This document shows, piece by piece, positions 1 through 5,728 of a DNA stretch of 9,075 bases. Positions within the stretch are counted from its first letter, which is position 1; each line of letters starts with the position of its first letter. The translations under genes were made by a program, and so were the position numbers. Origin of the DNA: JBBSQE01 sp038258095 (GTDB lineage: Bacteria > Actinomycetota > Thermoleophilia > Solirubrobacterales > 70-9); NCBI GenBank assembly GCA_038258095.1, contig JBBSQE010000134.1, positions 1 through 9,075 on the forward strand, given 5' to 3'. Below the pieces are notes generated by a model that saw nothing but the letters and a program-made list of their open reading frames with translations, was not told where the DNA came from and did no database searches.

Positions 1-102
1 GCCGTCGCCCGGGCCGTCGTCGAGGAGGCGCGCGCATCCGGCATCGCGCGCTTCAGCGAGGAAACCGGCACCTTCGCGACGATCGAGACGCCGGGCTCGT
101 GA
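1..102 (+). CDS. C-terminal end of a possible malic enzyme (5' partial)
   Basis: Frame 1 is open from the window edge to a TGA at 100-102 and encodes the last 33 residues of a protein that begins outside the window. The tail starts AVARAVVEEARASGIARFS, an amphipathic helix followed by a short polar end. This resembles the C-terminal helix of NAD(P)-dependent malic enzymes, where an alanine-rich 'AVA.A....A..GVAR' stretch is common. Malic enzyme converts malate to pyruvate and CO2 in the cytoplasm. No catalytic motif is inside the window, so the name is a weak guess from the tail alone. That it is the end of a real gene is better supported: its stop codon overlaps the GTG start of the next gene as GTGA, typical of translational coupling within an operon. 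Confidence 0.45.
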   Translation, partial: AVARAVVEEARASGIARFSEETGTFATIETPGS

Positions 103-1007
103 GGGTGCTCGTCACCGGAGCGAGCGGGGCGATCGGCTCCGCGCTCTGCGACACCCTGGTGGCCCGCGGCGACGAGGTCGCCGGGCTCACGCGCAGCCCG
201 GAACGCTCACGCGAGGCCAACTCGAGCGTCCGCTGGCACGAGTGGGACGCCACGCACGAGCGACCCGATCCGGACGCGTTCGACGGGGTCGACGCCGTCG
301 TCAACCTCATCGGCGAGCCGATCGACCAGCGCTGGACGGACTCCGCGAAGGAGAGGATCATGGAGAGCCGACGCACCTCGACGCGAAACCTGGTGGCGAC
401 CATCGGCGGTCTCGACTCAAAGCCAAAGGTCCTGATCAACCAATCCGCGATCGGCTACTACGGCGATCAGGGGGATGCGGCTCTGGACGAGACCGCTGGC
501 CCCGGAGATGACTTCGCCGCCCGCGTGGTCGTCGAATGGGAGAAGGCCGCGGAACCCGCAAAGGCTGCCGGCATCCGGCTCGTGCTGGTGCGGACGGGAC
601 TCGTCCTCAACCCCGATGCCGGGCTGCTGAAGCGCCTGCTGCCGCCGTTCAGGATGGGCGTCGGCGGGCCGCTCGCGGGCGGCAAGCAGTACATGGCCTG
701 GGTCCACCTGGCGGACGAGATCGGCGTGATCGTCTGGGCGCTCGAGAACGCCGAGATCGAGGGAGCCGTCAACGCGAGCGCTCCGAATCCGGTCACCAAC
801 CGGGACTTCTCGAAGGCGCTGGGCAAGTCACTCGGCCGGCCCTCCCTCATCCCGACCCCGGGATTCGCAGTGGACCTGATCCTCGGTCGCGAGGCCGCCG
901 AGCACACCGCCAAGGCGAGTATCCGCGCTGTTCCGAAGCGCACCCAGGAACTGGGCTACTCGTTCCGCTACCCGGAGCTGGAAGCCGCCCTCGACAACCT
1001 GCTGTAG
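99..1007 (+). CDS. TIGR01777/YfcH family NAD(P)-binding epimerase-like protein
   Basis: This 302-residue protein has an N-terminal Rossmann fold with the dinucleotide motif GASGAIG at residues 7-13. Family hallmarks follow: NLIGEPIDQRWT (69-80), the KERIMESR helix (84-91), SAIGYYGD (116-123), VRTGLVL (164-170), GVGGPLAGGKQYMAWVHLAD (187-206), and a C-terminal domain (about 248-302) with RPSLIP, AVPKRTQELGYSFRYP and a final AL helix. This is the architecture of the TIGR01777 epimerases (E. coli YfcH; linked to SulA in older annotation), an extended-SDR group with a C-terminal DUF1731-type segment. Length matches the family (about 295-305). Substrate and physiological role are unknown for most members. 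The GTG at 99 is preferred because it places MRVLVTGASG exactly at the family N-terminus and overlaps the upstream stop by 4 bases; GTG at 105 is the alternative. It ends 32 bases from the oppositely oriented lipoprotein gene. Confidence 0.92.
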   Translation: MRVLVTGASGAIGSALCDTLVARGDEVAGLTRSPERSREANSSVRWHEWDATHERPDPDAFDGVDAVVNLIGEPIDQRWTDSAKERIMESRRTSTRNLVATIGGLDSKPKVLINQSAIGYYGDQGDAALDETAGPGDDFAARVVVEWEKAAEPAKAAGIRLVLVRTGLVLNPDAGLLKRLLPPFRMGVGGPLAGGKQYMAWVHLADEIGVIVWALENAEIEGAVNASAPNPVTNRDFSKALGKSLGRPSLIPTPGFAVDLILGREAAEHTAKASIRAVPKRTQELGYSFRYPELEAALDNLL

Positions 1008-1039
1008 CCGAGGCGCCGGCCCCGAGGGCGAGGGCGTGC

Positions 1040-1750
1040 TCAGCAGCCGGTTCCGGCCTTGACCTCGGCGTCGCCGTTCGCGTCGACCGAGTAGGTTCCG
1101 ATCGGCGACTCCCGGTTCCGCGTGCCCTTGACTGAGTCGATGACCCCGGCGCGGTCGACATCCTTGCCGCCGTCCTCGATGGCGGTGAGCACCAACGCCA
1201 TCGCCTCGCGCCCGTAGGCCGCGGGCGGGCAGGCACGCAGGCCAGTCACATCGGCAGCCGGCACCAGCCGCACGAAGGTCTGGTTGCCGCTCGGCCGGTA
1301 GAGGTCCGGGTCGAGGCGGGCGCTGACCTTGCGGGTGAGGTCGACGGCCGTCGAGCCCGGCGAGATCTGCAGGATGTCGGCCTGGTTCGTGATCGGCAGC
1401 GAGGTGCGGGTCGCTCCATCGTCGATATCGCCGATGTAGGCGATCGTGCTCGTGTCCTCGGCGGCGCGGCGGGCGTTGGCAGCCGTCGCGACGGGGTCCC
1501 AGCGCATCGTCTGACCGGTGTCGTCGAGATAGACGGCCCGGACCCGGACCCCTCCAGCCTCGCCTCCGGCCTGCTCCAGCGCGTCCTTTGCGCCTCGCTG
1601 CACCGCCCTGCCATCCGCGGCGCGCTCGCCGCTCAGGGGCAGGCTCACGTACACGGTGAGCGTCTCGGTTCCGCTCGAACCGGCACCGCCGCACCCGGCC
1701 AACGGGACGACACCGAGCGCCATGAGCGCCACCGCCAGGAGGCGCCTCAA
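1040..1750 (-). CDS. Short periplasmic-binding-protein-like lipoprotein, apparently lacking most of lobe 2
   Basis: This 236-residue product opens with a lipoprotein signal peptide: RR at 2-3, a hydrophobic core, and lipobox LAGC ending at Cys20. It would be exported and lipid-anchored. Residues 31-165 resemble the first lobe of type I periplasmic binding proteins for branched-chain amino acids: VYVSLPLSG (33-41), RGAKDALEQAGG (52-63), VYLDDTG (73-79), a helix with ARRAAED (93-99), AYIGDIDDGAT (104-114), PITNQADILQISPGST (119-134) and TFVRLVPA (158-165). The sequence then jumps to what is normally the C-terminal part: YGREAMALVLTAIEDGG (179-195) and IGTYSVDANGD (217-227). Full-length members have roughly 350-400 residues, so about 120-150 residues of lobe 2 seem to be missing in frame. 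Ligand binding by a two-lobed clamp is therefore doubtful. The start is TTG at 1750-1748, overlapping the phosphofructokinase stop by 4 bases (TTGA); a GAGG lies about 10 bases upstream. No permease or ATPase gene is adjacent. It may be a degenerate or repurposed binding protein. Confidence 0.78.
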   Translation of the reverse strand: MRRLLAVALMALGVVPLAGCGGAGSSGTETLTVYVSLPLSGERAADGRAVQRGAKDALEQAGGEAGGVRVRAVYLDDTGQTMRWDPVATAANARRAAEDTSTIAYIGDIDDGATRTSLPITNQADILQISPGSTAVDLTRKVSARLDPDLYRPSGNQTFVRLVPAADVTGLRACPPAAYGREAMALVLTAIEDGGKDVDRAGVIDSVKGTRNRESPIGTYSVDANGDAEVKAGTGC

Positions 1751-2772
1751 CCGAATAGCACCTCGGCTTCCTGGTAGAGCTCGGGCGGCACCGTCTTCAG
1801 TTCGGCCGTTGCCTCTGAGAGCGGGACGAGGTCGATTTCCGTGCCATGCAGCGCCGTCATCGAGCCCCAGCGGCCCTCATGAGCCGCGTCGATCGCGTGC
1901 AGCCCGAAGCGCGTGGCCAGCACCCGGTCGAAGGCCGTGGGCGTTCCGCCGCGCTGGACGTAGCCAAGCACCGTCGCTCGGGCCTCCTTGCCGGTCCGTG
2001 CCTCGATCTCACCCTCGAGCCAATGGGCGACGCCTCCGAGCCGGGCATGGCCGAAGGCATCCTCGGCAGCGTCATCCTGGCTCGGCATGCCGCCGATCGG
2101 CGCGGCGCCCTCGGCCACGACGATGATCGGCGCGTACTGGCTCTCGAAGCGGCGCTCGATGTAGGCGCAGACGCGGTCGACGTCGAATTGCTGCTCGGGG
2201 ATGAGGATGACGTTCGCCCCGCCCGCGACGCCGGCGTGCCACGCGATCCAGCCGGCGTGGCGACCCATGACCTCGACGATCAGCACCCGGTGGTGGCTCT
2301 CCGCGGTCGTGTGCAGACGGTCGATCGCCTCCATCGCGATGTTGACCGCTGTGTCGAAGCCGAACGTGTAGTCGGTGGCGCCCAGATCGTTGTCGATCGT
2401 CTTCGGCACGCCGACCAGGTTCACGCCCTCCTCGTGCAACGCGCTCGCCACCCCGAGCGTGTCCTCTCCGCCGATGACGATCAGACCGTCGACCGAGTCG
2501 CTCTCCAGGTTCCGGCGGATCCGCTCGACGCCGCCCTCGGTTCCGATCGGGTTGGTGCGCGAGGAGCCGAGGATGGTCCCGCCGCGGGGCAAGATGCCCC
2601 GGACTTCGGGGATGCCGAGCGGCCGGCTTTCGCCTTCGAGCGGGCCGCGCCAGCCGTCGCGGTAGCCGACGAACTCATGGCCGTACTCGCCGACGCCCTT
2701 GCGGACGACGGCGCGGATCACAGCATTCAGACCGGGGCAGTCCCCGCCACCGGTCAGGACTCCGAGGCGCAC
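1747..2772 (-). CDS. pfkA: 6-phosphofructokinase, group III, predicted pyrophosphate-dependent
   Basis: This is a 341-residue phosphofructokinase converting fructose 6-phosphate to fructose 1,6-bisphosphate in the cytoplasm. Motifs in order: GVLTGGGDCPGLNAVIR (4-20), RGGTILGSSRTNP (63-75), GGEDT (101-105), GVPKTIDNDLG (121-131) with the catalytic Asp127, TFGFDTAV (136-143), EAIDRLHTTAESHHR (148-162), EVMGRHAGWIA (167-177), AEGA (220-223) and GYVQRGGTPTAFDR (270-283). In this family Gly104 marks ATP use and Asp104 marks pyrophosphate use. Here residue 104 is Asp and residue 124 is Lys, the combination found in the PPi-dependent enzyme of Amycolatopsis methanolica. I therefore predict a reversible PPi-fructose-6-phosphate phosphotransferase (often called pfp); nucleotide use is not excluded. 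The GTG start at 2772 puts the glycine loop at the usual position. The gene follows the small membrane protein by 25 bases and overlaps the lipoprotein gene by 4. Confidence 0.95.
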   Translation of the reverse strand: MRLGVLTGGGDCPGLNAVIRAVVRKGVGEYGHEFVGYRDGWRGPLEGESRPLGIPEVRGILPRGGTILGSSRTNPIGTEGGVERIRRNLESDSVDGLIVIGGEDTLGVASALHEEGVNLVGVPKTIDNDLGATDYTFGFDTAVNIAMEAIDRLHTTAESHHRVLIVEVMGRHAGWIAWHAGVAGGANVILIPEQQFDVDRVCAYIERRFESQYAPIIVVAEGAAPIGGMPSQDDAAEDAFGHARLGGVAHWLEGEIEARTGKEARATVLGYVQRGGTPTAFDRVLATRFGLHAIDAAHEGRWGSMTALHGTEIDLVPLSEATAELKTVPPELYQEAEVLFG

Positions 2773-2797
2773 GGCGCTTCCCAGCCTTGCCTCACGG

Positions 2798-2980
2798 CTA
2801 CGGCTTCAGCTTGTCGAGCAGCGGTTGCGCGTAGTGCAGAACCGCACCGCCGGTCAGGACCGCAAGAAAGACGAGTCCCGCAACTCCACCGCCCTGGCCG
2901 AAGCTGTAGGACACGAGCATCGCAGCGAGGGCGAGGAACAGGCTGACGGGCAGGAGCATTGGCGGAACTCTATCGGTCAT
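2798..2980 (-). CDS. Small membrane protein, two predicted transmembrane helices
   Basis: This 60-residue open frame starts with ATG 8 bases after the trpA stop and ends with TAG 25 bases before phosphofructokinase. Residues about 8-27 and 32-50 are strongly hydrophobic and separated by a short Gly-rich turn (FGQGGG, 27-32). The N-terminus is short and polar (MTDRVPP) and the C-terminus is basic (DKLKP), a pattern of a helical hairpin with both ends on the same side of the membrane. I do not recognise a family. Support for its being real is the membrane-protein pattern and the tight fit between two clear genes on the same strand; without it there would be an unusual gap of over 200 bases in an otherwise packed operon. 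Against it, there is no clear Shine-Dalgarno sequence, so translation may depend on coupling to trpA. No function is proposed. Confidence 0.7.
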   Translation of the reverse strand: MTDRVPPMLLPVSLFLALAAMLVSYSFGQGGGVAGLVFLAVLTGGAVLHYAQPLLDKLKP

Positions 2981-2988
2981 CCAGAGGA

Positions 2989-3816
2989 TCAGGCGGCGAG
3001 GGCGGCGTGTGTGTTGCGGAGGAAATCGCGGAGTGACGTCGCGGCCGCCTCGGTGGATTCGGCGTCGGCGACGGCACGGACCAGCCGGCTGCCGATGATC
3101 ACCCCGTCGGCGACGTCGCCGACCTGGGCTGCCTGCTCGGGCGTCCCGATCCCGAAGCCCACGGCGACCGGCACCTCGGCATCTTCATCGACGGCCTCGA
3201 TCAGAGCGGTGAGGCCGGGCGGCAGCTCGTCGCGCTCGCCGGTCGTCCCGACGTCGGAGACCACGTAGACGAATCCCTCGGCCGACTCGCAGATGGCCGC
3301 GCGCCGCTCCGGGCCCGTCGTCGGCGCCACCAAGGGAGCCACCGCCAGCCCACGCCGGCGGAAGGCATCGCGGGCCTCGCCACCCTCACCCAGAGGAAGG
3401 TCGGGGATGATCACGCCGGCCGCTCCGGCATCGTCCGCTCGTTTGGCAAAGGGTCCCCCGGCCCCGCCCGGCCCGGCGAGAACCATGTTGGCGTAGACCA
3501 TCAGCATCACCGGCACCCGGCTGGATATCTCCGAGCAGACATCGAGCACCGACTCGAGGTCCGCTCCTGCGGCGAGCGCCGCTGTGGCGGCCGTGTGGAT
3601 GACCGGACCGTCGGCAAGCGGGTCGGAGAAGGGGATGCCGAGCTCGATCAGATCGGCGCCCCCCTCGATGTAGGCCTCGGCGATCGCGAGGGATCCGGCC
3701 GGGTCGGGATACCCGCCCATCATGTAGGGCATCAGCGCGGCCCGGCCTTCGGCCTCCGCGGTCTCGAAGGCCTCGGCGACTCGCTCGGCGCCCGTCGCCG
3801 TCGTGGTGTCAGGCAC
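2989..3816 (-). CDS. trpA: Tryptophan synthase alpha subunit
   Basis: TrpA cleaves indole-3-glycerol phosphate to indole and glyceraldehyde 3-phosphate and passes indole to TrpB through the alpha2beta2 tunnel. With a GTG start at 3816 the protein has 275 residues, near the family length. It shows the TIM-barrel signature LIELGIPFSDPLADGP (56-71). Glu58 and Asp69 match the catalytic Glu49 and Asp60 of the Salmonella enzyme. MVYANMV (106-112), IIPDLPLGE (136-144), the mobile loop VSDVGTTGERDELP (186-199), VAVGFGIGTPEQ (217-228) and DGVIIGSRLVR (237-247) follow. The frame stays open upstream to 3897, but that adds 27 Ser/Arg/Ala-rich residues lying wholly inside trpB with no family counterpart, so I chose the GTG that overlaps the trpB stop by 8 bases (GTGCCTGA). 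The loop residue equal to Salmonella Arg179 is Asp188 here, which is unusual. The next gene begins 8 bases downstream. Confidence 0.96.
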   Translation of the reverse strand: MPDTTTATGAERVAEAFETAEAEGRAALMPYMMGGYPDPAGSLAIAEAYIEGGADLIELGIPFSDPLADGPVIHTAATAALAAGADLESVLDVCSEISSRVPVMLMVYANMVLAGPGGAGGPFAKRADDAGAAGVIIPDLPLGEGGEARDAFRRRGLAVAPLVAPTTGPERRAAICESAEGFVYVVSDVGTTGERDELPPGLTALIEAVDEDAEVPVAVGFGIGTPEQAAQVGDVADGVIIGSRLVRAVADAESTEAAATSLRDFLRNTHAALAA

Positions 3817-5020
3817 CGGGGCCGCCCGTGCGCTCGAGGACCTCGGCGAGGTCCTTGTCCCCCCGGCCCGAGAGGCAGACGAGGTCAGAGCCCTCAAGGT
3901 CCTGCTCTGAGTCGAGGAGCCAGGCGATCGCGTGCGAGGGCTCGAGCGCCGGGATGATGCCCTCGAGGCGGGTCAGCTCGCGGAAGGCCGCGAGAGCCGC
4001 GCCGTCGGTGACCGCGACGTATTGGACGCGGCCGGTGTCACGGAGATGCGCGTGCTCGGGCCCGACGCCCGGGTAGTCGAGGCCGGCGGAGACCGAGTGC
4101 GCCTCGAGGATCTGGCCGTCGTCGTCGGCGATCACCGAGGAGAGCGTGCCGTGAAGGACTCCCATCTGCCCGGCGCCGAGCGACGCCCCGTGGCGTTCCG
4201 TGTCGAGCCCCTCGCCGGCGGCCTCGACGCCGATCAGCTCGACGGACTCGTCGTCGAGGAAAGCTGTGAACATGCCGATGGCGTTCGAGCCCCCGCCGAC
4301 GCAGGCGATCACACGGGCCGGCAGGACGCCCTCGGCCGCGAACGCCTGATCGCGCGCCTCGTCGCCGATGACCCGCTGCAGTTCGCCGACGAGCGCCGGG
4401 AATGGAGCGGGCCCGACGACGGAGCCGATCACATAATGCGTCGTTTCGACGTTCGCGACCCAGTCGCGAATCGCGGCGCTGACCGCCTCCTTCAGGGTCC
4501 GTGCGCCGGCCTCAACCGGTACGACCTCGGCCCCCAGCAGCCCCATCCGCTCTACGTTCGGCCGCTGGCGGCGGATGTCCTCCGAGCCCATGTAGACGAC
4601 GCACTCCAGGTCGAGAAGGGCGCAGGCGGCAGCGGTGGCGACGCCGTGCTGGCCCGCGCCGGTCTCGGCGATCACGCGCGGCTTGCCCATCCGCTGCGCG
4701 AGCAGCGCCTGGCCGATCGCATTGTTGATCTTGTGGGCGCCGGTGTGAGCGAGGTCCTCGCGCTTCAGGTAGACGGTCCGGCCGAGGCGCTCGGAGAGGC
4801 GCTCGGCGCGGTAGAGCGGCGTCGGGCGGCCGACGAAGTCGCGGGCGAGCTGACCGAGCCGCTCGTTGAAGGCGGAGTCCATGCGCGCGGCGGACCACTC
4901 AGCCGTCAGCTCGTCGAGCGCACCGATCAGCGTCTCCGGCACGTAGCGGCCACCGTAGGGACCGTAGCCCTCCTTGATCGCCTCCGAGGTCTTGGTGTTC
5001 GCGGGGCGCGAGACCCTCAT
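3809..5020 (-). CDS. trpB: Tryptophan synthase beta subunit (TrpB1 type)
   Basis: TrpB is the PLP enzyme that joins indole and L-serine to make L-tryptophan, in complex with TrpA. The 403-residue protein has the classic landmarks in order: YGPYGGRYVPETL (19-31), GRPTPLYRAERLSE (64-77), LKREDLAHTGAHKINN (85-100) with the PLP Schiff-base Lys97, AETGAGQHGVA (118-128) with Glu119 matching the catalytic Glu109 of Salmonella, the phosphate-binding loop GGGSNAIG (242-249), SAGLDYPGVGPEH (311-323), and SGRGDKD (384-390) with the Ser that contacts the PLP pyridine nitrogen. The sequence is of the standard operon-encoded TrpB1 type rather than the TrpB2 group. The ATG at 5020 overlaps the trpF stop as ATGA, with GAGG about 10 bases upstream. 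Its 3' end overlaps trpA by 8 bases, which fits equal production of the two subunits. Confidence 0.98.
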   Translation of the reverse strand: MRVSRPANTKTSEAIKEGYGPYGGRYVPETLIGALDELTAEWSAARMDSAFNERLGQLARDFVGRPTPLYRAERLSERLGRTVYLKREDLAHTGAHKINNAIGQALLAQRMGKPRVIAETGAGQHGVATAAACALLDLECVVYMGSEDIRRQRPNVERMGLLGAEVVPVEAGARTLKEAVSAAIRDWVANVETTHYVIGSVVGPAPFPALVGELQRVIGDEARDQAFAAEGVLPARVIACVGGGSNAIGMFTAFLDDESVELIGVEAAGEGLDTERHGASLGAGQMGVLHGTLSSVIADDDGQILEAHSVSAGLDYPGVGPEHAHLRDTGRVQYVAVTDGAALAAFRELTRLEGIIPALEPSHAIAWLLDSEQDLEGSDLVCLSGRGDKDLAEVLERTGGPGA

Positions 5021-5700
5021 GACGTCCGGACCTCGGTCGGAGCCGGCTCGGCCGGAGCGTCGCCCTCCGGGCCTGGTCGCGCCGGCTCGCCATCAGCAGC
5101 TTCGAAGAAGGCACGCATCAGCGCGTGGTCCTTGCGCCCCGGCTCGGCCTCGACTCCGCTGGCGACGTCGACCACGACCGGATGCACCAGGGCGATCGCC
5201 TCAGCGACGTTTGCGGGCGTGAGCCCACCGGCCAGGATCAGCGGCACCTTCGATTGGCGGACCTTCGCCAGGTTCCAATCAAAGGTCTTTCCGGTTCCGC
5301 CCCACATCCCGGCCTTCTTGGTGTCTAGCAGGTGGTAGTCGGTCCGGAACGCCTCAGCGGCATGGACGTCGGCGGCGCTCGATACGTGAATCGCCTTGAT
5401 GACGCGGGTGCCGGTACGGCGCGCAACCTCGGAGCAGAATGAAGGCCCCTCCTCGCCGTTGAGCTGGACCATCGAGAGCGATGCGTTCTCCGCGGCCCGC
5501 ACGACCTCGTCGAGCGTCGGATTGACGAAGACGCCGACGATCTCCACCTTGCGCCGGTACTCGGCGCCGATCTGCGCAGCGACGCCCGGATCGACGCGCC
5601 TGGGACCGTCAGCGTGGATCAGCCCGACACCCCACGCACCGAGCCTGATTGCTTCGGCCGCGTCGAGATCGTTGGTGATGCCGCAAATCTTCACCCTCAT
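5017..5700 (-). CDS. trpF: Phosphoribosylanthranilate isomerase
   Basis: TrpF converts N-(5-phosphoribosyl)anthranilate to the ribulose form (CdRP), the step between TrpD and TrpC. The protein has 227 residues. It opens with VKICGIT (3-9), whose Cys6 is the general base, and has GVFVNPT (56-62), VQLNGEE (78-84), the HLLDTK strand with general-acid Asp126, GGTGKTFDW (134-142), ILAGGLTP (155-162) and VDVASGVE (177-184) in the phosphate-binding region. Residues from about 204 on are a Pro/Glu/Ala-rich tail of about 24 residues with no place in the TIM barrel. The ATG at 5700 is 28 bases after the htrA stop. The upstream mRNA is C-rich and has no Shine-Dalgarno sequence, so initiation may rely on coupling or be weak. 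Many actinobacteria lack trpF and use PriA instead, so a dedicated trpF is informative here. Confidence 0.96.
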   Translation of the reverse strand: MRVKICGITNDLDAAEAIRLGAWGVGLIHADGPRRVDPGVAAQIGAEYRRKVEIVGVFVNPTLDEVVRAAENASLSMVQLNGEEGPSFCSEVARRTGTRVIKAIHVSSAADVHAAEAFRTDYHLLDTKKAGMWGGTGKTFDWNLAKVRQSKVPLILAGGLTPANVAEAIALVHPVVVDVASGVEAEPGRKDHALMRAFFEAADGEPARPGPEGDAPAEPAPTEVRTS

Positions 5701-5707
5701 GCGTCAA

Positions 5708-5724
5708 GGGTACGGGAGGGAGGG
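5708..5724 (+). other. G-quadruplex-capable motif between htrA and trpF
   Basis: Four runs of three G lie on the + strand as GGG-TAC-GGG-A-GGG-A-GGG, meeting the strict G3 with loops of 1-7 pattern. The + strand is the template strand for the operon, so the mRNA carries the C-rich complement just before the trpF start. The motif occupies 17 of the 28 non-coding bases between htrA and trpF. The motif is seen directly; folding in the cell and any effect on transcription are inference. Confidence 0.55.
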
Positions 5725-5728
5725 AGTG

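Noticed and set aside
53..439. A 128-codon open frame on the - strand opposite the epimerase gene
   Set aside because: It is a Ser/Arg-rich shadow of a clear TIGR01777 coding region and spans the operon junction on the other strand.
1008..1039. A bidirectional terminator in the convergent junction
   Set aside because: Only a weak 4-bp GCCG/CGGC stem can be drawn, with no T-run on either side.
1846..2946. A 366-codon open frame on the + strand opposite phosphofructokinase
   Set aside because: It shadows a well-supported gene, has biased low-complexity composition and shows no domain motif.
3817..3897. An N-terminal extension of TrpA by 27 residues
   Set aside because: The added residues are Ser/Arg/Ala-rich, lie entirely inside trpB, and have no counterpart in TrpA proteins; the GTG at 3816 fits the family length and the usual overlap.
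3932..5338. A 468-codon open frame on the + strand opposite trpB and trpF
   Set aside because: It lies antisense to two genes with full catalytic motifs. Its product is Arg/Gly/Asp/Ala-rich without recognisable domains, as expected from GC-rich codon third positions.
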